From assembly GCF_001641635.1 (NCBI RefSeq), contig NZ_LUUB01000043.1, forward strand, positions 1-34,401: a stretch of DNA of 34,401 nucleotides, given 5' to 3'. Source of the stretch: Bradyrhizobium centrolobii (lineage in GTDB: Bacteria; Pseudomonadota; Alphaproteobacteria; Rhizobiales; Xanthobacteraceae). The notes below the pieces were generated by a model. That model was not told the DNA's origin and did not search any database. It saw nothing but the letters and a program-made list of their open reading frames with translations. Below are positions 26,555 through 34,401 of this stretch, one piece after another. Numbering within the stretch: position 1 is the stretch's first letter; every line of letters starts with the position of its first letter. Made by a program: the position numbers and the translations under genes.

Positions 26555-28594
26555 ATGAGAGCAGTGAAATTCGCCGGCGCTGCCGTCGCCGCCGTCATCA
26601 TCGTCATCGCGCTTCTCCTCGTGGTCGGGATCCCCTCGGGCTTCCTGACCTCGACGATTGCGTCGCGCGTCGAGAACGCGACCGGCTATCGCCTGTCGAT
26701 CGACGGTACGACCAAGGTGAGCCTGTGGCCGACGCTGAACATCACGCTGAACGACCTCACGCTTCAGGACCCCAGGGACCGCAGCGGCATCACGCGCCTG
26801 ACCGTCGATAGCGTGCAGGCCGACATGACGCTGTCCAGCGTGTGGTCGGGCCGTCCGAAAATCAGCGAGCTCGTCATCAGCCATCCGGTACTCTACCAGC
26901 CATTGCTGCGTGAGCGCCTGCCGAATGCCAATCCGTCGCCGACGCCGGCCGTATCGCTGGACATGGACGGGGCGAGCATCGACCGCATCAGGATCACCGA
27001 CGGCGAAGTCGCATTCTCGCGCGTGCGCGACCGCGTCGAGGGCCGCATCAGCGCCATCAATGCCGAGGCCGTCACGGACCGCGACCGCAAGGTCGATTTC
27101 GCTGGCACCGCGCGCGCCGGCGAGCGCGCCATCAAGTTCGACATCAAGGCCGGCATGCCCGCGCCGCCGATCGAGCGGCAGTCCATCCCGGTGGATTTCG
27201 CCATCGACATTCCCGACGTGCTGACCTCGCAACTCACGGGCCATGCGGAGACGCGGCTCAACGGCGGCGTCGTGATGATCAACGGCCTGACCGGCGTGCT
27301 CGGCGACGGCGCGTTCAACGGCTGGGCCTCGGTCGACATCGCCAGCAAGCCGCTGGTCAAGCTCGATCTCGACTTCCAGCGGCTCACCCTTCCCTTGTCG
27401 AAGTCGCCTGAGGGCACGGCCGGGCAGCCCTGGAGCAATGCGCCGATCGACGTCTCCGGCCTCAACTATGTCGACGCGCAGGTCAGGATCTCGGCCAACG
27501 AAGCCAATATCGGCGAGGCGCGGCTTGCGCCGCTGGCGCTCGATGCGAAACTTGCCGGCGGCGTGCTGAAGGCCGGCACCTCCAATCTCGGCGCCTATGG
27601 CGGCCAGATCTCGGGCGAAGTTATACTGGATGCGACCAGCGGTGCGCCGAGCTTCGCCATGCATTCCGACCTCGTCGGCGTGCGCGCCCTGCCGCTGCTG
27701 AAGGGGCTCGCCGATTTCGACCGGCTTGACGGCAAGCTGCAAGCCAAGCTCGCGCTGCGCAGCGCCGGCACCAGCCAGCGCGCGTTGATGGCGAACATGC
27801 AGGGCACGGCGTTCACCAATTTCCAGGACGGCGCCATCCGCGGCATCAATGTCGCGCAGATGATCCGCTCGCTGACGGCGGGCACGCTCTCCGGCTGGCA
27901 GGATAGCCAGGAGCTGAGCACGGACCTCTCGCAGCTCTCCGCCTCCTTCCGCATCGACAAGGGCCAGGCGGTGACGACCGATCTCAATCTGATCGGCCCC
28001 CTGGTGCGGGTGACCGGCGCCGGCACCATCGACCTCGGCACCAAGATGATGGGCTTTCGCGTCGAGCCGAAGCTCGTGATGACGACCGAAGGCCAGGGCC
28101 GCACCTCCGACCCGGTCGGCTTCGGCATCCCCGTGATGATCGAAGGCCTCTGGTCGCAGCCGCGGATCTATCCGGACATGGCCGGCATGCTGGACAATCC
28201 GGACGCCGCCTATGCCAAGCTGCGCGAGATGGGCAAGGGCCTGTTCGGCCCGGATGGCGCGGGGCTCGGCAACATCCTGGGCAGCCTCGGTCTCGGCGGC
28301 GCCGCGTCAAACGGCGGCAACGCGGCCGGCAATGCCAATCCGCAAACGCAGCAGCCGGGGCAGAACGATCTGCTTGGCGGCCCGCTCGGCGCAGCGATCG
28401 GGAATCTGATCCAGCAGGGGCTCTCCGGCGGCGCCGGGAGCGGCACCGGCCGGAGCAGCCGCGGCCTGCCGGCAACCCCGGCCACGCCGGCGCCACAGGC
28501 CTCGCCCGCACCCCCGGCCCATGACGATCCGCCGGCCGCGCAGCAGGACAGCCAGCCGATGAACGACGTGCTGCGGCAGCTCTTTAGCCGGTGA
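26555..28594 (+). CDS. AsmA family protein
   Basis: This 679-aa envelope protein of the AsmA type is anchored by one N-terminal membrane helix (about 6-27) with the rest in the periplasm. The start of the family fold is clear: SRVENATGYRLSIDG, then SLWPTLNITLNDLTLQDP. The C-terminal AsmA part (about 400-560, GTSQRALMANMQGTAF then GINVAQMIRSLT) is also typical. The last 110 residues are low-complexity, rich in Gly, Asn, Gln, Pro and Ala. GGAAAG lies 6 nt before the ATG. AsmA-like proteins are linked to outer-membrane biogenesis and lipid transfer. It is divergent from the CRP-family gene; the cyclase gene follows after a 249-nt gap in which nothing was recognised. Confidence 0.9.
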   Translation: MRAVKFAGAAVAAVIIVIALLLVVGIPSGFLTSTIASRVENATGYRLSIDGTTKVSLWPTLNITLNDLTLQDPRDRSGITRLTVDSVQADMTLSSVWSGRPKISELVISHPVLYQPLLRERLPNANPSPTPAVSLDMDGASIDRIRITDGEVAFSRVRDRVEGRISAINAEAVTDRDRKVDFAGTARAGERAIKFDIKAGMPAPPIERQSIPVDFAIDIPDVLTSQLTGHAETRLNGGVVMINGLTGVLGDGAFNGWASVDIASKPLVKLDLDFQRLTLPLSKSPEGTAGQPWSNAPIDVSGLNYVDAQVRISANEANIGEARLAPLALDAKLAGGVLKAGTSNLGAYGGQISGEVILDATSGAPSFAMHSDLVGVRALPLLKGLADFDRLDGKLQAKLALRSAGTSQRALMANMQGTAFTNFQDGAIRGINVAQMIRSLTAGTLSGWQDSQELSTDLSQLSASFRIDKGQAVTTDLNLIGPLVRVTGAGTIDLGTKMMGFRVEPKLVMTTEGQGRTSDPVGFGIPVMIEGLWSQPRIYPDMAGMLDNPDAAYAKLREMGKGLFGPDGAGLGNILGSLGLGGAASNGGNAAGNANPQTQQPGQNDLLGGPLGAAIGNLIQQGLSGGAGSGTGRSSRGLPATPATPAPQASPAPPAHDDPPAAQQDSQPMNDVLRQLFSR

Positions 28595-28843
28595 TTGTCG
28601 ACCAACGCACGGACTTCGAAGGCCATCTTTCCATGGCCCACCCCTCCATGGCGTCCGACGAACGGAGGACGGGGACGCCATCGCCTGCTGCGACAATTCA
28701 CCACCCCGGCGACCATCATGGTGTCCTCGGCGAGTAACCACGCCGGGTGCTGCTCCGTCCCGGTGGCCCAAACTATGGTAGAAGGGCTGCCGGGCCTCTA
28801 CGGCCCATAGCGCCGGCATCGGTCGCCGCGCATGAGGATCCGG

Positions 28844-31291
28844 ATGGCAGGAGCGAAAGACAAGATCGGGCTTCTCCGCGAGGGCCTGTTCGCCAAATAC
28901 GTCGTCTCCCTCGTCGGCCTCGTCGTCTTCGTGCTCGCGGTCAACGGTGCGATGGAGACCTGGATCTCCTATCGCGCCACCAAGACGTCGCTGACCGACG
29001 GGCTGGAAGACAAGGCGCAGGCTGCTTCGCGAAGGATCGAACAATCGATTTCCGAGCTCGAGCGCCAGATCAGCTGGGTCACCCGGGCGAGCCAGGACAC
29101 CATCGACAAGCGCCGCGCCGATTACGCCCAGCTCCTGCATCAGGTCTCGGTCGTCAGCCAGCTGTTCCAGCTCAACGGTGACGGCCGCGAGGTGCTGCGC
29201 GTCTCGCGCCAATCGACCACCACCGGCAGCAACGCCGACCTCTCCCGCGACATGCGCTTCACCGACGCGGTTGCCCGTGGTGTCAGCTATGCGCCGGCTC
29301 ATTTCGTCGACCAGTCGCCGTTCATGTCGATCTCGGTGGCGCATTCCGGCTTCAATGCCGGCGTCACCGTGGCCGAGATCGATCTGAGCTTCCTCTCCGA
29401 TTTCCTCATCGACGCACAGGTCGGCAAGGCCGCCTTCGCCTATGTGGTCGATCCGCGCGGGCGTGTGCTGGCGACGTCGTCGAAGGGACCCGAGGTCGGC
29501 AAGGATCTGTCGAAGCTGCCGCAGGTCGCCGCCGCGATCGCGCCCGGCCGCGAGCCCGACTCGTCCGGCACCGACTTCAACGGCCATTCGGTGCTGACCG
29601 CTGCGAGCGCCGTGCCGAAGCTCGGCTGGAGCGTGCTGTTCGAGCAGCCGACCACGCAGGCGTTGATGCCGATCCGCGACCAGCTCGTGCGCATCGCGCT
29701 TCTGATCGGCATGGGATTGATGGTCGCGATCCTCGCCGGCACGCTGCTCGCCCGCCGCATGATCATCCCGATCGCGGCGCTGCGCGCCGGCGCGCACCGG
29801 CTCGGTGAGGGCGACTTCAGCCACCGCATCGACGTGCACACCTCCGACGAGCTCGAGGATCTCGCCGGCCAGTTCAACCGCATGGCCGGCCAGCTCCAGG
29901 AGACCTATGCGGGTCTCGAAACCAAGGTCGAGGAACGCACGCGCGACCTCGCACAGTCGATCAACGAGCTCAAGGTGCTGGAGGAGGTCGGCCGCGCGGT
30001 CGCCTCCTCGCTCGATCTCAACGCCGTGCTGCCGACGATCGCCGCCCGTGCGCTCGAGATCACCCATGCCGATGCGGTGCTGATCTACGGCTATGATGCC
30101 GGGAAGCGACAGTTCAACCTGGTCGAGGCCGACGGCATCGACAAGTCCGCCGAGGGCGCGCATGTCACGATCGACGAGGGCGCGAACATCCTGAGCGATG
30201 CCGCGGGAAGCGGCGAGCCGATTGCGATTGCCGACCTCGACCACGCCGCCGAGCAGCCACTGCGCGACGTCGCGGTCAATGCCGGCTTCCACTCCGTGCT
30301 GGTGGTGCCGCTGGTCGACCAACAGGGCACGCTCGGCTCGTTGGTGGTGCTGCACCGCGCGGCCGGAGAATTCCCGGGGAGTCTCACCGGCCTGATGCGG
30401 ACCTTCGCGCACCAGGCCGTGCTGGCGATGCGTAATGCGCGTCTGTTCACCGAGGTCGACCACAAGGGCCGCGAACTCGCCGCCGCGCATGAAACCGTGC
30501 AGCAGCAGGCGGCGAAGCTTCAGGAGCAGACCGAGCAGCTCCGCAACTGGAATCGCTCGCTGGAAGAGCGCGTCGAGAAGCAGCTTGGCGAGATCGGCCG
30601 CATCAAGCGGCTCGAGCGCTTCCTCGCGCCGCAGGTCGCCCAGCTTATCGCTTCCTCCGACGGCCACGACGCACTGCTCGACAGCCACCGCCGCGAGGTG
30701 ACCGTGGTGTTCTGCGACCTGCGCGGCTTCACCTCCTTCACGGAGGCGACCGAGCCGGAAGAGGCGATGAACGTGCTGCGTGAATATCACGCCGCGCTCG
30801 GCGAGCTGATCTTCCGCTACGAGGGCACGCTCGACCGCTTTGCCGGCGACGGCGTGATGATCCTGTTCAACGCCCCGATTCAGTTCGCCGACCACACCAA
30901 GCGCGCGGTGAAGATGGCGGTCGAGATGCGCGATGCGATCGGCCGACTGACCGAGAAATGGAAGAACCGCGGCCACTCGCTCGGCTTCGGCCTCGGCATC
31001 GCGATGGGCTACGCCACGCTCGGCCAGATCGGCTTTGAACAGCGCCTGGAGTACGCCGCGATCGGCAGCGTCACCAATCTCGCCTCGCGCCTCTGCGATG
31101 AAGCCAGGGCCGGCCAGATCGTGGTGAGCCGCCGCGTCTACGGCATGGTCGAGCCCTGGGTCGAAGCGCGCGCGCTCGACGATCTCCAGCTCAAGGGCTT
31201 CAACCATCCCGTGCTCGCGATGGAGATCTTGTCCTGGCGCGAGGAAGTCGAGAACGTGGTGGACGCGTCCGCGGCGCGGCGGAGGATGTAG
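28844..31291 (+). CDS. Membrane class III adenylate/guanylate cyclase with sensor, HAMP and GAF domains
   Basis: This 815-aa signalling enzyme makes a cyclic nucleotide. Domains in order are: membrane helix 1 (about 19-38), an extracytoplasmic Cache-like sensor (about 45-280), helix 2 (about 283-304), HAMP (about 305-357), GAF (about 383-530), a Gln-rich coiled coil (about 535-600) and the class III cyclase domain (about 616-780). Metal-binding D625 (VFCDLRGFTSF) and D669 (RFAGDG) and catalytic N745 and R749 (VTNLASR) are present. The position often held by the base-specifying lysine is R665. The ATG at 28844 was preferred because TGAGGA precedes it; an in-frame ATG at 28832 has no ribosome site. 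cAMP is the likely product but cGMP is not excluded. A CRP-family gene lies 2.5 kb upstream. Confidence 0.93.
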   Translation: MAGAKDKIGLLREGLFAKYVVSLVGLVVFVLAVNGAMETWISYRATKTSLTDGLEDKAQAASRRIEQSISELERQISWVTRASQDTIDKRRADYAQLLHQVSVVSQLFQLNGDGREVLRVSRQSTTTGSNADLSRDMRFTDAVARGVSYAPAHFVDQSPFMSISVAHSGFNAGVTVAEIDLSFLSDFLIDAQVGKAAFAYVVDPRGRVLATSSKGPEVGKDLSKLPQVAAAIAPGREPDSSGTDFNGHSVLTAASAVPKLGWSVLFEQPTTQALMPIRDQLVRIALLIGMGLMVAILAGTLLARRMIIPIAALRAGAHRLGEGDFSHRIDVHTSDELEDLAGQFNRMAGQLQETYAGLETKVEERTRDLAQSINELKVLEEVGRAVASSLDLNAVLPTIAARALEITHADAVLIYGYDAGKRQFNLVEADGIDKSAEGAHVTIDEGANILSDAAGSGEPIAIADLDHAAEQPLRDVAVNAGFHSVLVVPLVDQQGTLGSLVVLHRAAGEFPGSLTGLMRTFAHQAVLAMRNARLFTEVDHKGRELAAAHETVQQQAAKLQEQTEQLRNWNRSLEERVEKQLGEIGRIKRLERFLAPQVAQLIASSDGHDALLDSHRREVTVVFCDLRGFTSFTEATEPEEAMNVLREYHAALGELIFRYEGTLDRFAGDGVMILFNAPIQFADHTKRAVKMAVEMRDAIGRLTEKWKNRGHSLGFGLGIAMGYATLGQIGFEQRLEYAAIGSVTNLASRLCDEARAGQIVVSRRVYGMVEPWVEARALDDLQLKGFNHPVLAMEILSWREEVENVVDASAARRRM

Positions 31292-31312
31292 CTCTCGCTC
31301 CTTCCACGCACT

Positions 31313-31480
31313 CGCTGCGTTCCCTCCCCCCTTGCGGGGGAGGGTTAGGGAGGGGGTGCCACGCGGTATGTTCTCTCGATCTTGGCATTCCCAACACATT
31401 CAATTCCGACAACGGATAGACCTTTTCCTGGGCTACCCCCCTCCCCTGCCCTCCCCCGCAAGGGGGGAGGGAGCGCAGCG
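31313..31480. repeat. Long inverted repeat (about 44-bp arms) after the cyclase gene
   Basis: The left arm, 31313-31356 (CGCTGCGTTCCCTCCCCCCT...), and the right arm, 31436-31480 (...GGGAGCGCAGCG), are near-perfect complements around a spacer of about 79 nt. Each arm also holds its own CCCTCCCCC-TTGC-GGGGGAGGG hairpin. It starts 22 nt after the cyclase stop, so it may terminate that transcript. It is probably an interspersed repeat of the same kind as the others in this window. Confidence 0.8.
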
Positions 31481-31580
31481 GAGCACGCGGCATCGTCGTC
31501 GCAACTCTCGCAATAGCGTCACAACCACATCTCCCCTCGCCGCGACTAACCGTCGCCTCGGCGACGAGGCTAGAGTTCTG

Positions 31581-32066
31581 ATGGAGATGATCGTGGCATT
31601 TGCCTTGCCTTCGTGCGCGTATGATTTGCAGATGCTGGACCGTCCCGCCGATCGGGAGCGCCATTATGGCTGGGTCTACGACCTGCCACCGGGCATCAGC
31701 AGCGAGCAGTGGCCGCTCGATCCCGTCACCGGCTATCCGCTGATGCACGGCTTCACCCTGAAGCTGCCCGAGGACTATCGCGTGCATGGCGAGGACATGG
31801 TGTCGTTCTTCGCCACCGCACCCGACCACAATGACGGCGGCGCGCCTGATGATCCCGAGATCCGCGAGACGGTGCTGGCGCGGCCCACGCATCCGCGCCT
31901 CTCGCGCATGACCGACATCCTCGATTACGAATATGCCACGCTGCTGCTGACGGCACGCGAATATGACGGTGCGTTCGCAATCCCTCCCGCACCGCTTGCG
32001 CTTGCGACCGCGGAACGGCCGCGCTGGCTTGACGTCGGTGGCGCCAGCGGGGGGCATGACATTTGA
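31581..32066 (+). CDS. Hypothetical protein, possibly DUF1963/YwqG-like
   Basis: I do not recognise this 161-aa protein with certainty. The middle (GWVYDLPPGISSEQWPLDPV, then MHGFTLKLPEDYRVHGEDMVSFFAT) resembles the spacing of DUF1963/YwqG proteins, but this is weak. It is acidic, with many Asp, Glu and Pro and no membrane segment. The start is unclear: ATG at 31581 or 31587 gives a sensible protein. The open frame extends upstream to 31332, but that region is the palindromic repeat and Arg-rich noise. No good ribosome site is seen. The protein ends in a Gly-rich GGASGGHDI and is convergent with the Spy-like gene. Confidence 0.6.
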   Translation: MEMIVAFALPSCAYDLQMLDRPADRERHYGWVYDLPPGISSEQWPLDPVTGYPLMHGFTLKLPEDYRVHGEDMVSFFATAPDHNDGGAPDDPEIRETVLARPTHPRLSRMTDILDYEYATLLLTAREYDGAFAIPPAPLALATAERPRWLDVGGASGGHDI

Positions 32067-32099
32067 GCACGTGAGCGGCAACTTGACTCGGCGCGTCGC

Positions 32100-33356
32100 T
32101 TACGCCCCCCGCTTCGGCCCCATCGCCTCGAACTGCGTCTTCTGCTCGTCGCTCAAGTCAGCCTCGAAATCGTCGAGCGCATCGCTCACGCCCTTGACTG
32201 CTTGGAGCATGGTCTCGAGCCGCGTCTTCACCGCCGAAAGACGGGCCTGAGGCGTGGGCGCGGCCTTTGTCGGGCACGAGCTCAGCGTCTCCATGGTCCG
32301 CAGCGTGGTGTCCTGAAGCACGTCGAGCCGGGCGCGGCCGGTGTCGTCGAGGCGCAAGGTGGACGCGATATCGTCGGCGGGCCATTGCTGCTTCACGAGC
32401 TGCTCGTACTGACGCTGCGCCTGCTCGTCATATTGCGGCTCGGCGCCGGCCTGGCACGCCGCCGGCGTGTCCTTGCCCTGGCCCGCGGCGCGGCTGTCCT
32501 TGCCGAGCGCGTTGAACTTTGCCCTCTGGCCGTCGTCGAGAAGATCGTAGAATTTTGCAAGCGGCGGCGCGACCGCATCGGTCGCCTTGATCATCGCCTC
32601 CAGGCGGGCCTGCATCAGGCCGAGCCGATCGGCAGCATTCGCTGGCGCCTGCGCCGGGCAAGCGGCGCGGATGACATCGCGCGCTGTGGTCCAGGCGGCC
32701 GCGAGCCCGTCGAGCGCCGCGCGCTGCGCTTCGTTCGGCTGCACAGCGGCAAAGATGCGGTCGAGCGGAAGACCGCCGGTGTCGCTGGCATCGCAAATGT
32801 TCTGTGCCGTCGGGATTTTTCGTGCGCGACGGCCCTGTGGTTCGGTGTACGCGACGAGTTCGGCCGTCGCATAGGGCACGAAGATGGCGGCATAGATGTC
32901 GCCATAGCCATACAGCGAGAGGCTGGTCGAATCGCCGAAGATGATTGCGGTGGTGAGATCGTCATGCGCGAATGGCCAGAACACCGGGCCGGCCCAGCCA
33001 TAGCTGCCGTCGGGATGTCGCCACCAGCCCTGCGGACGGCGGCCGCCATGCCAGCCCGAGAGCGCCGCTTGCGCAGTGAGCGCCGCACGCAAGGCGTAAG
33101 GGTTGGCAGGCTGGCCGCGTTCGGCGCCGCGCGGATCATGCGACCTCAGCGCGGCGGTACGGTAGCGGCTGCTTCGCACCGCCATGCGGGCGTGGCGCAG
33201 GCGCGCGATCCCGAGCACATGGCCGACGGCGAAGCGCGCGACACCGAGCGGACCGCCGCGCAGACCAAATTGTGCTTCCGCTGTATTCGGCAGCAGCACT
33301 GCCAAGCCCATCAGGACCGCGCTGGCGAGCGCCAGTCCCACGCGTGATCTCGACAT
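32100..33356 (-). CDS. Periplasmic Spy/CpxP-like (LTXXQ motif) protein
   Basis: This is a 418-aa exported protein. The signal peptide covers about 1-27 (MSRSRVGLALASAVLMGLAV..., cleavage near AEA-QF). An Arg/Gly-rich section with many Trp, Tyr and His follows. Two similar helical modules come next, each with a first helix (DRIFAAVQPNEAQRAALDGL; TLRLDDTGRARLDVLQDTTL), an AACP or SSCP cysteine, and a closing motif (LDDGQRAKFNALG; LSDEQKTQFEAMG). This is the LTxxQ arrangement of Spy/CpxP-like proteins, which bind unfolded or surface proteins in the periplasm. The ATG at 33356 begins a proper signal peptide; the open frame upstream to 33506 is not expected to be translated. The exact role is unknown. 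Confidence 0.85.
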   Translation of the reverse strand: MSRSRVGLALASAVLMGLAVLLPNTAEAQFGLRGGPLGVARFAVGHVLGIARLRHARMAVRSSRYRTAALRSHDPRGAERGQPANPYALRAALTAQAALSGWHGGRRPQGWWRHPDGSYGWAGPVFWPFAHDDLTTAIIFGDSTSLSLYGYGDIYAAIFVPYATAELVAYTEPQGRRARKIPTAQNICDASDTGGLPLDRIFAAVQPNEAQRAALDGLAAAWTTARDVIRAACPAQAPANAADRLGLMQARLEAMIKATDAVAPPLAKFYDLLDDGQRAKFNALGKDSRAAGQGKDTPAACQAGAEPQYDEQAQRQYEQLVKQQWPADDIASTLRLDDTGRARLDVLQDTTLRTMETLSSCPTKAAPTPQARLSAVKTRLETMLQAVKGVSDALDDFEADLSDEQKTQFEAMGPKRGA

Positions 33357-33585
33357 GACCACTGACCTGACCACTTGGCCCTCCTCCAGCGCCAAGCACG
33401 CACCACCTCGCATCACAATGACGCGCAGGGGAACCAAAGGTTCCGCCTGCGTGAGCGTCGCAATCCACGAAGCGCCGGTCACCTTGCCAAACCAAGGCGG
33501 TGACATCGTGGCGTGGGGCGAATTCGGATCGAACGCAAGTGCTGTGCAGCCGTAGCTGCCCTTCTACGTCCGTGCCCGCAGATGG

Positions 33586-33658
33586 AGCCCCTCACCCACC
33601 CCTCCCAGCGCGAGCGATGCTCGTCACGGCCCCGCAAGAGCGGGGAGAGGGAGAGAGG
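33586..33658. repeat. Short CT/GA-rich palindromic element before the Spy-like gene (degenerate repeat)
   Basis: GCCCCTCACCCACCCCTCCCAGC leads into CGAGC-GAT-GCTCG and then a CCCCGC-AAGA-GCGGGG hairpin with a GAGAGGGAGAGAGGG tail. The CCCCTCACCC start recalls the repeat at 12629-12777. It lies in the 329-nt gap between the Spy-like start (33356) and the LysM gene stop (33686). No gene was seen in that gap. Confidence 0.5.
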
Positions 33659-33676
33659 GTTTCGCGGCAGCGAAAC
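33659..33676 (-). terminator. Hairpin after the LysM gene
   Basis: GTTTCGC-GGCA-GCGAAAC is a perfect 7-bp stem that starts 9 nt after the minus-strand stop at 33686. On the transcript it is followed by CCCTCTCTCCC instead of a pure U run. Termination is plausible but not certain. Confidence 0.45.
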
Positions 33677-33685
33677 GCCCCGACG

Positions 33686-34401
33686 TCACTGCGCCTTTTG
33701 CGGCAAGACAAAAGTCTGGCCGGGATAGATCAGGTTCGGATTATGGATCTTGTTGCGGTTCGCGTTGTAGATCAGCGCAAAGCGGGCACCGTCGCCGTAA
33801 GCGAGCCTGCTGATCGCCCACAGGCTGTCACCGCGCGAGATGACCCGGCTTGTGCCGGGCTCGGCGGCGGATGCGGCCTCTGCCCTTGCCATGATCCGGG
33901 GTTTCGGCGCGCCCATCATCCTTTGCCGGACCGCAGGCCTGTCCGGCGCCGATGCGAGGCGCGACGCCACGGACGGCAAGGCCGCAACGATGTCCTGCCT
34001 CTCGTCAGGCTTCTCGGCCAGCCTGCCGACAGAAGGCGCGGCGTCGGGGCGCGCGGAGGCGAGGCGCTGGGGCGGCGGCGCCGCCTCGGCGATGGTCACC
34101 GGGACGCTACGGCCGGATTCTGTGACGGTGCCGTCAGGCGCCTTCGCGCGCAGGGTCAGCTCATAGGAGCCGGCGGGAAGCTGCGGCGGGGTCATGACGA
34201 ACTGGCCGGAAGCATCGGCAACGACCGTGTCGAGCGGCTGGCCGTCGCGCAGCAGCTCGACCTTCGCACCAGGCGCGGCCTGGCCCGCGATCACGGCCGC
34301 CTCACCGTGATCGTCGATGCGCGCGACATCGAAGCGGGGGCCGGTGTCGGTTGCGGCCGGCGGCGCCTTGACCGGCGCGAGACCGGCGAGCCCGGCCGTC
34401 C
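33686..34401 (-). CDS. LysM domain protein, partial (C-terminal part; runs off right edge)
   Basis: This is the C-terminal 238 codons of a larger protein whose start lies beyond base 34401; the frame is open to the edge. Near the visible start is a bacterial Ig-like module (AAPGAKVELLRDGQPLDTVV, then LPAGSYELTLRAKAPDGTVT). An Ala/Pro/Arg-rich linker follows. A single LysM domain closes the protein (SRVISRGDSLWAISRLAYGD, then NPNLIYPGQTFVLP). LysM binds peptidoglycan, so the protein probably acts in the cell envelope. A GTG at 34294 is an internal valine, not the true start. Proteins with this Ig-plus-LysM layout are common in Bradyrhizobium relatives, from memory. Confidence 0.88.
   Translation of the reverse strand, partial: TAGLAGLAPVKAPPAATDTGPRFDVARIDDHGEAAVIAGQAAPGAKVELLRDGQPLDTVVADASGQFVMTPPQLPAGSYELTLRAKAPDGTVTESGRSVPVTIAEAAPPPQRLASARPDAAPSVGRLAEKPDERQDIVAALPSVASRLASAPDRPAVRQRMMGAPKPRIMARAEAASAAEPGTSRVISRGDSLWAISRLAYGDGARFALIYNANRNKIHNPNLIYPGQTFVLPQKAQ

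Noticed and set aside
28307..31399. Very long minus-strand open frame (about 1030 codons) opposite the cyclase gene
   Set aside because: It is a shadow of GC-rich coding DNA: composition is rich in Arg, His, Gly and Asp with no domain, while the plus-strand cyclase has all catalytic motifs.

Overview
The window is about 34 kb of GC-rich chromosomal DNA. Its gene content and its short palindromic intergenic repeats point to an alphaproteobacterium of the Bradyrhizobium / Rhodopseudomonas group. This assignment is an inference from the protein families, start-codon use (ATG with frequent GTG and TTG), strong codon bias and repeat style; no 16S or other marker is present. No tRNA, rRNA, CRISPR array, transposase or phage gene was seen, so this reads as ordinary chromosome, not as a mobile island.

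Layout from left to right. (1) 1-3423, minus strand: two tandem paralogous methyl-accepting chemotaxis receptors, the first cut by the window edge. (2) 3763-7488, plus: a coxS-coxL-coxM molybdenum hydroxylase operon of the form II type (AYRGAGR active-site loop), followed by a CaiB/BaiF-family CoA transferase or racemase (7812-8918). (3) 9132-17606: an aromatic amino acid / homogentisate catabolic region. hpd (4-hydroxyphenylpyruvate dioxygenase) is divergent from an Lrp/AsnC regulator. A DUF1272 zinc-ribbon protein follows. A minus-strand operon then runs FAD hydroxylase, DUF2783-like small protein, atypical metallo-beta-lactamase-fold protein, hmgA and fahA, and is divergent from a MarR regulator. 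(4) 17743-18549, minus: an N-acyl-homoserine-lactonase-like metallohydrolase. (5) 18926-25520, plus: a secreted caspase-fold/TPR protein whose catalytic dyad is lost, an OmpA-like protein, and an RND efflux pair (membrane fusion protein and inner-membrane pump). (6) 25652-31291: a CRP-family regulator divergent from an AsmA-like protein, then a membrane class III nucleotide cyclase (sensor, HAMP, GAF, cyclase). (7) 31581-34401: a hypothetical protein, a periplasmic Spy/LTXXQ-like protein and the C-terminal part of a LysM protein.

How the genes work together. Hpd makes homogentisate from 4-hydroxyphenylpyruvate, HmgA opens the ring to maleylacetoacetate, and FahA splits fumarylacetoacetate to fumarate and acetoacetate. 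The maleylacetoacetate isomerase needed between the last two is not in the window. The FAD hydroxylase may feed a second aromatic substrate into the same route. Two operator-like palindromes lie exactly in the two divergent control regions (10339-10355 for Lrp, 17001-17020 for MarR). The CRP-family protein keeps the cAMP pocket signature and the Arg-Glu...Arg recognition-helix residues. Two CRP-like palindromes (18651-18666 and 26419-26434) and a nucleotide cyclase lie nearby, so a local cAMP circuit is conceivable.

The items most worth a second look are the pseudo-caspase, the metallo-beta-lactamase-fold protein with a broken zinc motif inside the homogentisate operon, the 12-nt tandem repeat before the CRP-family start codon, and the palindromic repeats placed between convergent genes.
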